Positions 9,758 through 21,203 of a stretch of DNA of 64,000 bases are shown here, in pieces; position 1 is the stretch's first letter; every line of letters starts with the position of its first letter. A program made the translations under genes and the position numbers. The stretch comes from Coniella vitis (Eukaryota; Ascomycota; Sordariomycetes; Diaporthales; Schizoparmaceae), in the NCBI GenBank assembly GCA_011317545.1, contig WUJK01000003.1:1240001-1304000 (forward strand), in the 5' to 3' direction. The notes beneath the pieces are model-generated. The model worked only from the letters and a program-made list of their open reading frames with translations. It had not been told where the DNA came from and searched no databases.

Positions 9758-11629
9758 ATGCTTCTCAAAAAGGACCACGAGGCTCAGATTGTTCTTGGTG
9801 GCAATGGCACCCTAGCACCAATTGAGAGCGGCCGCAGCGGTGGGTTTGCTGTAGGGGATGAACTTACGGATGAGCAACGGGGCCTCGAGTCATCGATCCA
9901 TCCTCTAGGCATCAAACCCTCGGGCAACAAATTATTGGCTTCTGACACTGCCGATGCCCGTGAAGCCATCGGGACATTCCAGGCTTTGCCAGATGGTATG
10001 TGTGGATATCTCTGTACTCTTTTCGATCCCACATACGTTACTTCATTTTCGCGGCTAACGCGTTTGCTCAGAGGTTCTGTCCCAATTGTTTGAGTATCTT
10101 GACCAAGGCTCTTTGAGACGACTTGGGTCTTGCAGTAAATTTTTCTTTGCCTTCTCCGTTTCTGAAGAGTTGTGGAAGGCTCTTTTCCTGTTGTGAGTCA
10201 CTGCCTCTCAATGCCTGGGCCAAGTTGGACCCGTTGCGATGCCAATCCCGCTTTTGATGTGTTTCGAACAGGAGGTCAGACAGTCACAGGGCTAGACTCA
10301 TGCCTTCGTCAGCCCGTAGAGCGGTTCGTGACTCGACGTTGAGGTATTGCGAACGCAATAAGCATCGTGCACTCGTTGTCATTACCTTTGATTATGGCGC
10401 AAAGAGAGAAGGCATCCGAGCCAACCCGTGATTAACAGGTTACTAGATCCCACGAGCAGAACAAGCGTCCTTTCGAGTGGAAGGGGACATGGCGGTCCAC
10501 TCTGCTGGAGCTGCCTGTGGACAGACAAGTAAAAGTCGACTGTAGCACGGTCTTTTCCGATGTACTACACCGACCATTCGTCTGCAGCCAGATCCCCCTC
10601 AAAAAGTTCTCTACCAAGATTCCCAGGTCAAACGAAATGCAGCGCTTTCCAGACTTGACTTACGACGAGTTTGCCGAGAAGTGGAGCGACACACCTTTCG
10701 TGTTGACGGAGAGCGTCCGGTCTTGGCCAGCCTGCAAGCAGTGGAATGTGCAGCACTTTCTCCAGAATTATCCCAACGTCGAATTCCGCGCCGAGGCTGT
10801 CGATTGGCCCTTTTCGACCTACCATGAGTACATGGTTAACAACAGCGATGAAAGCCCGTTGTATCTGTTTGATAAGACCTTTGCGGAGAAGATGGACATA
10901 ACCGTGGGCAAGCATGAAGGGGCTGCATATTGGAAGCCCGATTGCTTTGGTCCTGATCTTTTTGAGCTGCTGGGCTCCGAGAGACCGGCTCACAGGTGGC
11001 TGATTATTGGCCCAGCTCGCAGCGGTTCTACTTTCCACAAAGACCCCAACGCGACGTCGGCGTGGAACGCAGTGATCCAGGGTGCCAAATACTGGATCAT
11101 GTTCCCGCCCAATGTTGATGTGCCTGGCGTGTACGTATCTAAGGATCAGAGTGAGGTGACGAGCCCTCTGAGCATTGCCGAGTGGCTTCTCGAGTTCCAC
11201 GAGGAGGCTCGCCAACTACCCGAGTGCGTGGAGGGCATTTGCCGCGCTGGCGAGATTCTGCATGTGCCAAGCGGCTGGTGGCATCTTGTAGTGAACTTGG
11301 AGGGCGGCATTGCACTGACGCAGAATTTTGTGCCCAAATCGCATCTAGTAGATGCGCTGGACTTTTTGCTACACAAGCCAGAGCAGGTTACGGGGTTCAA
11401 GCGCGACGTTGCTGACCCATACGCTCTCTTTACCGAGCGTCTACAAGCTGAGTTCCCAGGTCTCCTTGACGAGGCTTTGGTGGATTTGGAAAAGAGACAG
11501 GCAAAGAAGAAGCGCAAGTGGGATGATGCCATTGCTGGCGACGACGAGCAAACGTCTGGCGCTGGGAGAGGGGGTTTTAGTTTTGGTTTTGGTTTTGGGG
11601 ACGGTAACGGTGATGAAGAAATACCCTAG
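9758..11629 (+). CDS. F-box and JmjC domain protein (JMJD6-like Fe(II)/2-oxoglutarate oxygenase)
   Basis: Three exons, 9758-9995, 10072-10192 and 10447-11629, encode 513 aa. An F-box lies in exon 2 (LPDEVLSQLFEYLDQGSLRRLG, about residues 77-97). The JmjC domain follows with RWLIIGPARSGSTFH, the metal ligands H317 and D319 in FHKDP, and H399 in GWWHLVVNLEGG, so the facial triad is intact. The motif TQNFV after the last His is typical of the JMJD6/phosphatidylserine-receptor group, which hydroxylates lysines (and reportedly demethylates arginines). The tail is basic (KRQAKKKRKWDD) then Gly/Phe-rich. The third exon must start at 10447: the nearer acceptor at 10438 breaks the frame. The F-box suggests recruitment to an SCF ubiquitin ligase, as inference. 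Substrate unknown. Confidence 0.9.
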
Positions 11630-13151
11630 AAGTCAAGATGAGTCATCCAAAGAATAAGATGAACAATGAATCAGAAAGCAATTCCATACAGAAGTACCCA
11701 GTCTGCCAATCCAGCTATCTGTGCTCGATGCATTTGCACCTTGATGAGTGGCAGCACCATGGCATCATCTCATCGGCTCCTAGGAACTGTAATTAGTTGA
11801 AACAAATAGGAGATGCTAGATGGGCTTACACGCTCTATTGGACGTCTTACCTTCTCGATAGGAGGAAAACTTTACTATAATAAAAGTTCAGCAGCGGTTG
11901 GGGGGGACGCCAGTAGTGGCCGGCTTGCAGTAATGCAGCGAGCGTAGCGATGCTAGTGGTGATGGTGTTTGTTGTTGATGGCCGTTTACGGCCGTAGCGC
12001 CAGCCTGACAGGCTTGTAGTGGTTGGCCCAGACTGCGATACCCCTGTCAGCCCCTTTAGGCCCGCTGAAAGTGGGAGGGGAAGCCCCTAAAGCGTGCGAT
12101 TGAACCCAGCTGTCCACCCCCGCCCGAGCCGCCCCAGGAACGAAGGCATGTGCTGGTCCCCTTGGCCTGTGCCTTGTCAATGGAAGTGCGAACCGCCGTG
12201 CGACTATATACTGCTGGCCGCTGTTGTTGTTGTTGTTGTCGTCCATCTGCCATCTTTCTCAGCCCAACCCATGCTTGAACTCTCTGTATTCCACTTACAA
12301 GCCCTTTCACCCTTTTCCTTTGCCCGTGTCCGCGCTGCACGGTGATCTACGATACATTGCAGTGCAGTACAGTACAGTATTTTGCTTGCTTCGGGAGAGC
12401 TCCTGCAGCTTGTATCTGGCTTTCCTCCTGTTCGAATCGTCAGCAGCAGCAGCCAGCGGCGCAGTCTCGTGCCGTGTCGGCCTTCCCACTGCTGCCATCA
12501 TTGTTCATCGGTCTGTCTCTCTGTCGAACGCCTCTTGACACGGATTCATAGCACTACATATCCGGCCAGCAGCCCGGCAGCTTGTCCCTGCCACGCCTGG
12601 CTCGCAAAGTCGCAACTACGTAATGCAACTCGACTTGTGGCCGGTAGCACGATGCCCCTAGGCCTCACTCGATATCTCCGGCCCAAGTCCCCAGTCAATA
12701 CATCGTCTTCTGCCCCCGATCGGATAAAACGACGCCTCAGCCGACCCTGAGTCCATCCAGCCCTGGATCTGCGCCCTTTACTGTCCTACGCGCCCCCCCG
12801 AGGCGTTCCCCTTCTGCTGCTGCGCCTCTGCCCTTTAGGAGCTGGTACGACTCCCCGTCCACCACTCCATCCTCCCTCCTCTCTCCTGCTGCTGCTGCCC
12901 GCCCGCCTCTCTCGCTGTCTCTGCCCAAGCTGACAGACCCAAGACCCAGCCTTGCGTCTTATGCCTCGTCAGACGCCGCAAGACCGCACACCAGATATCC
13001 GTACCGAGCCAGCGCCATAAACGCCACCTAGGTACTTACTTACCAAGTTCGCGAATACCATCTTACGCTCTTGAATCCACCTTCTGGCCCCTTCTCAACT
13101 ACACCCTCGTCCCACCGCGCAATAGCCCGCCCACTCGGCCAAGCCGCCCCC
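11630..13151. other. Intergenic region with putative long promoter/5' UTR
   Basis: A 1.5-kb stretch with no credible gene. Short frames on both strands are pyrimidine-biased shadows. It contains a TTG/TCG repeat near 12221-12242, CAG repeats near 12440-12455 and a C/T-rich stretch (12740-12930) that is probably the leader of the downstream gene. Confidence 0.5.
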
Positions 13152-15486
13152 ATGCTTTCCGACGAGACGTACGAGATCTGCCTGCCCGTCCTCCAGGACT
13201 CGACCCTAGAAGATGAGGACAAGACAGACAAACTGGAAGAACTGCTCAAAAAGGAGACCACCTTGACGGGCACATCGTTGGATAATGCCGTTCTGGACGT
13301 GCTCTGGCGTTACAAGGAGGGCGGGGGCATGAACGCCTCTCCCCCTGTCATCCGCCAGACCATCCTCAGACGACCATCGCCTGCTTCGTTCCGCAGTACG
13401 GCAACGCCTCTATCCGGGTCGCCGCGCCTGGGTGTAAGCCCTCTTGCACCGCCTGGCTTCGCACCCCCTTTCACCCGGACTCTTTCTTCTGCCGCCTCTC
13501 CTTTCTCCTCTCCCCGTCCGTCCCCCCGGCTGGCCTTCTCGACACCGGCAATTCCGCACAGTCCAAGCCTGAATGCCTACGAGTTCGCAAACGACACGGA
13601 GCCATCGCGCGAGATCTTTGAAGATTTTACGTCGGACAATGTGGATTGGCTGGTGGGTGATGATGCCGTCAGTGTCGCTTCATCCTTTGGCACAAGCAGT
13701 GGCCTGAACGCTGCTGCGCCCGAGTTCTCTTCTCAGCAGGTCCCAATGAGGCCGCACGATGTTCTGCGGTCGATTCTCGGAGAGTCTCGGACAGATGACG
13801 AAATCAGCCAGGCGCTTGTTGAGCATGGCTATGACCTTGGCGCCGTGCTCATGTCCATGATGGATGGACAGGAATCCCCCCCTGTTGCCTCAGCGGAAAC
13901 AAACGGCTACTTGGTGGGCAAGTCCATGACACCAGATGCACGCCCAGCAACTCCAGCAGATCAAAAGTCTGGAGTCATTTGCAAGTTCTTTTTATCCTCT
14001 GGCAGCTGCATGCGGGCAGACTGCCGCTTTAGCCATGATTTGAGTGGCCATATCTGCAGGTTGGTACTACGCTGCTCTTTGATACTTGCGCGGGGCTCTG
14101 TCTTTTGTAGTTGATATATACTGACTGTAAGATCAAAGGTATTGGCTTGCCGGTAACTGTCTTGCTGGAGATACATGCATTTTCTCTCATGATCCAGCCC
14201 ATCTCATGATAAACAAGTTTAGCGTTGATGGTACCAGTACTCCGCCCAACCAAAAGTCGCCGGCAAATATTCAGATCCAGGATTATTCTAGCTTTCCATC
14301 GCTTGGATCCATGAACTTGGATACAATTCCTAACTTTACGCCTTCTGCTGCCATCAGTCCCCCACCAGGCTTCAAGACTCTTGCCAACGATCAACGGTCC
14401 CGGTCGCGACCAGGTAGCAGACACCAGCCCATCAGCAATAACCACAATACCAAGGAGCCCCCCCAGACTGCGCTGTCGCTTGATGACAATGAGGCGTTTC
14501 CGAGCCTGGGCTCAGCCTCGGCAAAACAGGGCAAGAAGCACCACGGTAAAAGAGGCGGTCACGGCCATGGCACCAAGGAAGTCTACACTCCAAGCTCGCT
14601 TGCCGACATTGTCAAAATGGCTCCGTCTCCTGCTCCAACTTCACGACCTGAAGCCAAGAAGGTGACGAGAACCGGAAGCTCACAGGGTGTGGTCAAGACT
14701 GGGGAAGGTAGCGCAACAGCACAAGCTATTCCGAGCCCCAAACACATTCCATGGCTAGAGACGGGCGAAGGCACCAATAAGGCGTATATGAAAGCTCGTG
14801 GCGAGGCACACCGGCATGGGGCGCTTAGAAACAAGTTCCTGCAAAAGTGAGTTGTCTTTTGTTTTCTAGATTTGTACGAAAGGACACGTGAAAGTATTGA
14901 CATGGCATTTTTCAGTGCTGCCCAAGCATGGAACCGCCAAGACGCGCGGCAGGCCAAGGTGTTTAGTCTGCGAGGCCAGAGCGAGAATGATTTGATGCGC
15001 AAGTTCCACCGAGAAGCGGCAGACAAGTTGTACGAAGAGCGCAACAAGCACAGCTCGTCCAGTGAGATTTACGTTGATCTGCATGGTCTGCACACAGAGG
15101 AAGCGATTGAATATCTGGAGCGAGTTCTGCTAGAGAATGAGCATGACAGCAGGCCGGTGTACGCCATCACGGGAACCGGGCATCACAGCAAGAACGGCAA
15201 GGATAAGATCGGCAAAGCTGTGCGCAACTTTCTCAATGAGTGGCGGTATGCATTTCGTGAGTTCTCTGTGCCTGGCGATCGAAACAACATGGGCGGCATC
15301 TTGGGGATTGATGCACGAAGCTACGACAAGAGTCTGCTCAAGACTAGGAAGGAGGATGGCAAAGGCAGTGCGGCAGTTGATATCTTGTCGCAGGGCGTCG
15401 AGATTGGTGAGGGTAAAGTCAAACTTTTGGTGAGGGACACTACAATCGGCAAAGAGCCTCCCAAGGGGCCTAGAGTAGGCCGGTAA
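13152..15486 (+). CDS. CUE-like / CCCH zinc finger / DUF1771 / Smr domain protein
   Basis: Three exons, 13152-14059, 14139-14846 and 14916-15486, encode 728 aa. A helical N-terminus (LSDETYEICLPVLQDSTLED) is followed by a Ser/Pro-rich linker. A CUE/UBA-like segment at about 207-240 reads DVLRSILGESRTDDEISQAL. Two CCCH fingers sit side by side: CKFFLSSGSCMRADCRFSH, then a second beginning YWLAGNCLAGDTCIFSH, with the first intron exactly between them. A disordered region with FPSLGS repeats precedes DUF1771 (AAQAWNRQDARQAK onward). The Smr domain holds VDLHGLHTEEAIEYLE and ITGTGHHSKNGKDKIG. Smr domains bind and can cleave RNA; Cue2 in yeast uses CUE plus Smr in no-go mRNA decay. A related RNA-quality role is inference. 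Catalytic activity cannot be judged from sequence alone. Confidence 0.88.
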
Positions 15487-16343
15487 AGAACCTTACAATA
15501 GAGCAGACGAGACTTGAATTGATATCATCAAGACCACAATCGATACAGTAGTAGGAAGACCTTATAGAATGTGCCGTAGAGATTGGCTGCTGGCCTGCTG
15601 ATAGCATTGCCCATCGGGCGGGCTGTCAGCGATGAGTCTCGGGTCCTCACCTGTCAGACCAGGCCAAGTAATGAATTAGGTATACCCATCGGCCTCGGCA
15701 ACGGGTCATGACAACTCGAAACACCCCCGTGAAACACGGGCTATGGCCTCCGTCTTTTGTACTCTGAGTGTTATTTGGTTGGCAACGAATACATAGTGAA
15801 GACAAACACATTGCTTGGAGTTTTGGCTGAGTCAGGCATTTGCTGACCCCAATAACGGTAGTGGTACCCCTGGGCTGCATGGCTCGAAAACTCTCTGCTG
15901 GGGCTGCGCCTCGTTGACCTTCCTTTGGCCACAGCGGGCTGGTAGCAGCTGAGAGCTACGTAAAACGGCAATGGCAGTTCCCCGACTCGGACACCTAAAG
16001 AAACGTCACTTGTCTTGCCTTTTTTTGGGGGGGTGCTGTCCTGTCGCAAAACTTCAACAAAACCCAACCTCGAAACCACTTACTTACAAGAACTTGTCTA
16101 ATTGAGATGGCGGCGATTGAATAGGATTTCATTCTCTTCTGCATACTTAACCCACTCACTGTTCGTGGCTCAGAGCTTTGTTAGTCTTTTCTTGTCGCTC
16201 CTTCCCAGCAAGGTAAGCCCGCACGAACTAACGCTTGATGACGGAGAGCTGCTCTGACCTATTCTTCAGTCCATCCCTTCCGACATTTCCCCAAGCCGAT
16301 TGCTCAAAGGACAAACAGCGCCATCCAACTCCCAAAAGCCACG
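15487..16343. other. Intergenic region, 3' UTR and TVP38 promoter
   Basis: About 0.86 kb with no gene. It includes a T6G7 run (16021-16033) and a pyrimidine-rich leader before the ATG at 16344. Confidence 0.5.
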
Positions 16344-17738
16344 ATGCCCGCCAACTACCAGTCCACGGCGGCTGGCCTGTCCGTCTCGCCCTCGCGAAGT
16401 AACGACTCAAGTCCCAAGCGAAACCGCGATATCCCCTCCGCGCCCTTCCGCGATGAGATGGACGACAACGACGATGCGAACACCCAAAATTATGATTACG
16501 ATGAAGATAATGATCAACAGCGCCACGACGCTCCGCCTTCTTCGGCACCAACAACATCCTCGGGAGGCCGCCCTTCCGCAGCACAGTCCTCCGCCGCCGC
16601 TGCCCGCCGTCTCTCAACACCCTACAGCCTACATTCGCGCTCCTCGACATCCCAGCATCCTCTTTCTTCCTCAACTAGCACCGACCTCCGGGCCCAACTA
16701 GTTGCAACGATCCGTACTGCCCTGACTGCCGCCCAAAACCTCTACAACCATGCAAACACCGTCTACGCCTCGCTATCGCGCACCCAACAACTCCTCGTCC
16801 TCGCAGCAAGCGCCCTCCTCTTCGCCCTCACAATTACCCTCCTCATCTTTTCGCACCGCCTCTTCCGCCTCCTGGGTCCGATTGCCGTCTCTTGGCGCGC
16901 TTTGCCAGGAGGCTGGTTTATAATTTGGACGCTAACCTTCCTTGTCGCTTTTCCCCCACTCATCGGCTACAGCACAGCCTGCACCGTCGCAGGTTTCGTG
17001 TACGGTTTCCCGCTCGGCTGGCCCATCGTCGCATCCGCCACAGTCGCCGGTTCTGCCGCTGCGTTTGTCGCTTCACGGACAGTCTTTTCAGGGTACGTGG
17101 ACCGGCTCGTGGGCCACGACACACGGTTCGTCGCACTGGGCCAAGTCCTCCGCCACGACGGCTTGGGAGTTCTTGCCCTCGTGCGGTTCTGCCCACTTCC
17201 CTACAGTCTAAGCAATGGCTTTCTCGCGACGGTGCCGAGTATCCAGACGGCTAGCTTTGCGCTTGCCACGGCGCTTTCGTCGCCAAAATTGCTGGTCCAT
17301 GTGTTTATCGGGTCGAGGCTTGCACTGTTGGCTGGCGATGACGAGACGATGAGTTTTGGGAACAAGGTATTGAATTATGCGTCCATGTTGATCGGTGGCA
17401 CGGTGGGTGTCGGTGTGGGATGGTTCATCTACCAAAAAACAATGGCAAGGGCGGCCGAGTTGGCGAGAGAGGAGGAAGCTGGTGGGGTTGGACGGCCTTT
17501 GCAGAGCGGGGCGGGAAGGAATGGGGAGTATGTTGATGAAGAGGCGGGTGTGATAGGAACGGGAGAGGCTCAAGAGGATGCGAGGTTGATGAATCCCGAG
17601 GACGCGGCTGCGTTGATGGTGGATGACGATGACATCTCGTTATGGGACACGGCCGAGGACGGCGGCTGGGGGGATGAGGATGGCGCTGGTGGGTATAGAG
17701 ATGAGGAAGACGCTGTGGGAGGAAAGCGTGGGAAGTAG
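16344..17738 (+). CDS. TVP38: Golgi membrane protein Tvp38 (VTT / SNARE-associated Golgi family)
   Basis: A single exon of 464 aa. The first 120 residues are Ser/Pro/Asp-rich and probably cytosolic. A first membrane span lies at about 150-172 (LLVLAASALLFALTITLLIF). The VTT domain follows with PLIGYSTACTVAGFVYGFPLGWP, the turn VASRTVF, then LALVRFCPLPYSLSNGFLA, the family's signature re-entrant segment, and a last span near IGGTVGVGVGWFIYQ. The C-terminal 100 residues are acidic and disordered. Tvp38 localises to Tlg2-positive late Golgi membranes in yeast; related VTT proteins (TMEM41B, VMP1) are lipid scramblases, so lipid transport is plausible. The protein is longer than yeast Tvp38 because of its disordered ends. 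Confidence 0.92.
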   Translation: MPANYQSTAAGLSVSPSRSNDSSPKRNRDIPSAPFRDEMDDNDDANTQNYDYDEDNDQQRHDAPPSSAPTTSSGGRPSAAQSSAAAARRLSTPYSLHSRSSTSQHPLSSSTSTDLRAQLVATIRTALTAAQNLYNHANTVYASLSRTQQLLVLAASALLFALTITLLIFSHRLFRLLGPIAVSWRALPGGWFIIWTLTFLVAFPPLIGYSTACTVAGFVYGFPLGWPIVASATVAGSAAAFVASRTVFSGYVDRLVGHDTRFVALGQVLRHDGLGVLALVRFCPLPYSLSNGFLATVPSIQTASFALATALSSPKLLVHVFIGSRLALLAGDDETMSFGNKVLNYASMLIGGTVGVGVGWFIYQKTMARAAELAREEEAGGVGRPLQSGAGRNGEYVDEEAGVIGTGEAQEDARLMNPEDAAALMVDDDDISLWDTAEDGGWGDEDGAGGYRDEEDAVGGKRGK

Positions 17739-18298
17739 GGCCGAGTCAAGTGGAAAAAGCAAGATGGATGTTATGTTGGTTATTTTCACGGAACCCCGAA
17801 AAATAGAATACAATATAGTAAACGAGCTGTGACGATGAGAGGCAATGGGAAAATGGAACTGAACAGAAAGCTATTCATTTTATATGCATGCATGTATATA
17901 TGATCATTAACGATAGACACGGTATACACAAAAGAAAGGGGGTCTGCAAAGATGTTACAAGTAGCAATGGATTCAAGATTTTTATGTTGATATTGTTTAG
18001 GTCAAGCTTCAATTGGTCAATTCGACAGTATCCATTGTCAAGGTATCATTGTGGATGAAAGAACTGAATGGTACTGCCCACTTCCGCCGCTATATACGCA
18101 AGCTTTGAAAAACAGAGATTGCCACGGATGAGCAAAGGAAAATGCCATATCAATCGAATGCCATTTACAAAATCATCAGATGTAAACAATTGTAGAAGTA
18201 AAAGTTATACCAACGCCATCGCTTGCTCGCTTTGCTTTGTAAGTATTCGATCTTAATAGGGACAGGAAAAGAAGAGGTAAATCGTCGTGGTTTAGTCA
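17739..18298. other. Convergent intergenic region
   Basis: It lies between two convergent genes, is AT-rich, and shows no gene. It presumably contains both 3' UTRs and polyadenylation signals. Confidence 0.5.
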
Positions 18299-20337
18299 TC
18301 ATGATGATTGGTGCTGGTGCTGTTGTCCTTGAAAGAATTGCATAAGTTGAATCGCTTGTTCGACATTATATCCGATAAAAACAGGGCCGTTGAAAACCAT
18401 CTGCGGTAGTCCTCCAGCAGAGGGGGCCGCGGTCGCTGTGGCTCCACCTTTGGAACTGATGGGCCGGCCGGGAAGGTTGATGAACGTTGGTTGATGAGAT
18501 GGAGGAGGACTGTCGGGTGGTGCGGGTTGCGGGTGACTTTTTGGAGAAGGAAACCGATTGGCAGGATGAGGTTGAGGTGGTGGAGGAAAATGTGAGCTTG
18601 GAGTGGGCTTCTGCTGTTCGGGTACAGGTTCTGGCGCCACGTGTGTTTCTTCCATTCTGGGGAATTGTGACAAGCCTGGCCCGTTGAGCTGTAACAAGCC
18701 TGGCCCGTTGAGCTGTAACAAGCCTGGCCCGTTGAGTTGCAACTTGGTATGGTCGAACGGACACTTTGACGGCCGCACTGTCGGCGGCGGCGCCTTAGGT
18801 GTCTCCGCGAGTGCTGGTGCTGGTGCTGGTGATGGCATGCGGACAGGCGCAGGCGGAGAGGAAGGCCTTTCTACAGGCTGATCAGACAGCGGAAACGGGA
18901 CTGATATGCCCCATGGTCTGCTGGGGCTTTCGCCCACCCTTACTTCCTTCAGCGGCCGGTCAAAATGGCTGAGGCGTTCAGTCTCTTCCTCTTCCACAGT
19001 ACCATCGGCATCATCTGCGGCAGCGTCCGTCGATGCATCCGCCGCACTTGCCATTACGTCCTCGGCCCAGTCACTGACACGGCGATCTGAGGGGTCTTGT
19101 TGGACTTCAGCTCCGTGGCCCGGCTCCGGTAGCATAGGCGCATGCAAATGAGAAAGATCCTCAATCATGGACACGAGATTGCCGTACTTGGCGTCCAGCT
19201 TTCGGATCTGCTCCTCGTTCCGTTGGTTCCTGCGGAGACAGACCTCGTGGCTGCGAGGCAGTTCGTGCTTGTGTTTTTCAACGTAGCGCGCGATTTCCTC
19301 GGGCGAGTGCTTGTCCAGATAGCGAATAGGACACTTGGCTGCCGAGCTGTTCTGCGCCGGGGTAGGCGAGTTGTCCTCTAGCATGGCAGCGCAGATGGGG
19401 TCTCCCTCAGGGTGCGGAAGGGGAGGAGGCGAGCTGGCCCCACCCGAAACAGGCTGTCTTCCTGCAGAAAACGGACACTGGAGGTGGCCTTTTTTGCCTT
19501 GGACTGTGAAGTCTTTTTCAAGGACGGTGGAGAGCTCCGAATCCATCTTGGTAGAAGCGTCGATGGTCGAGGCAGCACCCTTGCTTGCGTCGTCGGCCAA
19601 AGCCTGCAGCTGACGGGCAACCTTCTTGCCCTCACGAATGAAAAGAGCAAGTTGAGCCTGGGAGTTGTCGGAGCCCAGACGGCTGGGCAGGGGCACAAAG
19701 CTAGCAGAGGTGGGTGTGGGAGGGATCTGAAGCTTTGCGATGGTCTCGGCGACGTCGGGGGCGCAGGGAGCGTATTTGTCGGCCAGGGCCTGATACTAGA
19801 ATGAGGGGAGTGGGTCAGTCTCCGAAAGGGGTTTGGAGTGCTTTTGCTTTATGAAAGGGGGGGGGATATGTTTAGGTAATAATAATAAGCAGATGTGTGT
19901 ACTGTGTGGAAGGAATGGCAGATGCCGTGTTTGTTTGCAAAGTTGACGCGCAAAATCAACCAAACAGCCAGACAGACAGCATCCACTATTTTTAGCAAGC
20001 ACCCAGCCCAGTTTGCAAAAAGGTCAGACAGTGGTAAAAAGTTGTCTCCAGGAATTGCCCAAGGGCAGATTCTATGCAGATCTAGAGCTAAGATTGTTCA
20101 TCATATGGTGAAACCGGGCTGGATGTGCTGGGCGTGCTTCGAAGTGACGGGACGAGCGAAAACAGAGAAGAGACGCTACATAGTATAGCAAGCATGACTT
20201 ACCTGCTCATGGGCATAGCGCAGCTTGTGCTCCAGAATGGTCTTGCGGTCCGTCAACGTCTGCAGCTCAGCAGCAACAGCATTGAAGGATTCAACCAATT
20301 TCTGGATCAGCTGCAGCGAGTCCATGTCTGTTTCCAT
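18299..20337 (-). CDS. Unrecognised protein with coiled-coil N-terminus and repeated Cys-Pro motifs
   Basis: Two exons, 20203-20337 and 18299-19795, encode 543 aa. The start METDMDSLQL is the first in-frame ATG, with the favourable context gccATGG. Residues 5-45 form a likely coiled coil (LVESFNAVAAELQTLTDRK onward). The middle contains KCPIRYLDKHSPEEIARYVE and then LDAKYGNLVSMIEDL, which look ordered and conserved. Three Cys-Pro elements occur: QCPFSAG, KCPIRYL and KCPFDHTKL. The last is followed by three copies of an octapeptide LQLNGPGL from a 24-bp tandem repeat. The C-terminal 200 residues are Pro-rich and end in Gln/His. I do not recognise the family. The Cys-Pro elements could be heme-regulatory-type or metal sites, but this is speculation. 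Confidence 0.75.
18671..18742. repeat. 24-bp tandem repeat, 3 copies, coding
   Basis: Copies begin at 18671, 18695 and 18719. The first two are identical and the third has two differences. The period is a multiple of three, so on the minus strand it encodes three successive LQLNGPGL octapeptides in the unrecognised protein. Confidence 0.95.
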
Positions 20338-21203
20338 GGCAAGGGCAGCCTGCTCGACATGGAGAGGCGGGCCTGGCACACATTGGTCCTGAGGGGTGGA
20401 GGAGAAGGGCAACAAGACATCCACCAAATGGTGGTGTCGAGTTATGGTTGTGTGGGAGAAAGAGAAGAATGTGCGAGTCGACGAGATGAGTGAAGAAATA
20501 CCAGTTGACTAGGCCCGAGTCCACTTTGCGAAAAAAAAAAAAAAAAAAAAAAAAAAGTCTCTGCCCAGGGTTTTTCTACGTGCCAGAGTACGTACCGCTG
20601 CGCCGATGCCGGATTGGCTGGGGGGGAGGGGTTGGTGGATTCGGGCGCGTACCGTGTACTGCATACTGTACGAGTACCTGCTGTAAGTATCTATTGTAAG
20701 CGTCGCCACGCACTTTCCATCAGCAAGTCTCTGTACTGTGTATGTAACGACGCGGACCCTCAAACGCAGCAGACAACCTTACAGTACGTAGTAGCACCGG
20801 GCTTCCAAACCTGTAAGTATGCGTAACCGATGGCTTCTCATCAACAACAGGTGTTTGTAGAGACATGCTTGCATCTACAGTGCTATGCATACGATGGCCG
20901 GCAACAGCCGCAAGCCTTCACGGCAGGAAAGAGCGTTGTGCATCGTGCCTCCCTGCTATGTATTGGCCTGATTGGAGAGACTGTCTCCGTACATACTTTT
21001 AGGTAGTGCCGTATCATGGCCTCTGATTGCCCCCTCGGCAGGTCAGCAGCGAGCATCCTCGGCTTTGCCAGTTGTCCGTCAAACGAGCGGTGCAATCTGA
21101 AGATACTCAACCCACAAACAACCACGTCCTTCTGAATACGAGCCACTGTTTGGCGTGCCAATAGCAAAGCTTACTTGTTCGCCCAAGACCTATTGCCCTC
21201 GCC
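20338..21203. promoter_or_regulatory. Divergent promoter with an A26 tract
   Basis: An 866-bp region between divergent starts. It contains an uninterrupted run of 26 A (20531-20556), about 195 bp upstream of the minus-strand gene, of the kind that excludes nucleosomes. No gene was found. Confidence 0.6.

Noticed and set aside
10439..10446. Nearest acceptor (AG at 10437-10438) for exon 3 of the JmjC gene
   Set aside because: It shifts the frame relative to exon 2; the acceptor ending at 10446 restores it.
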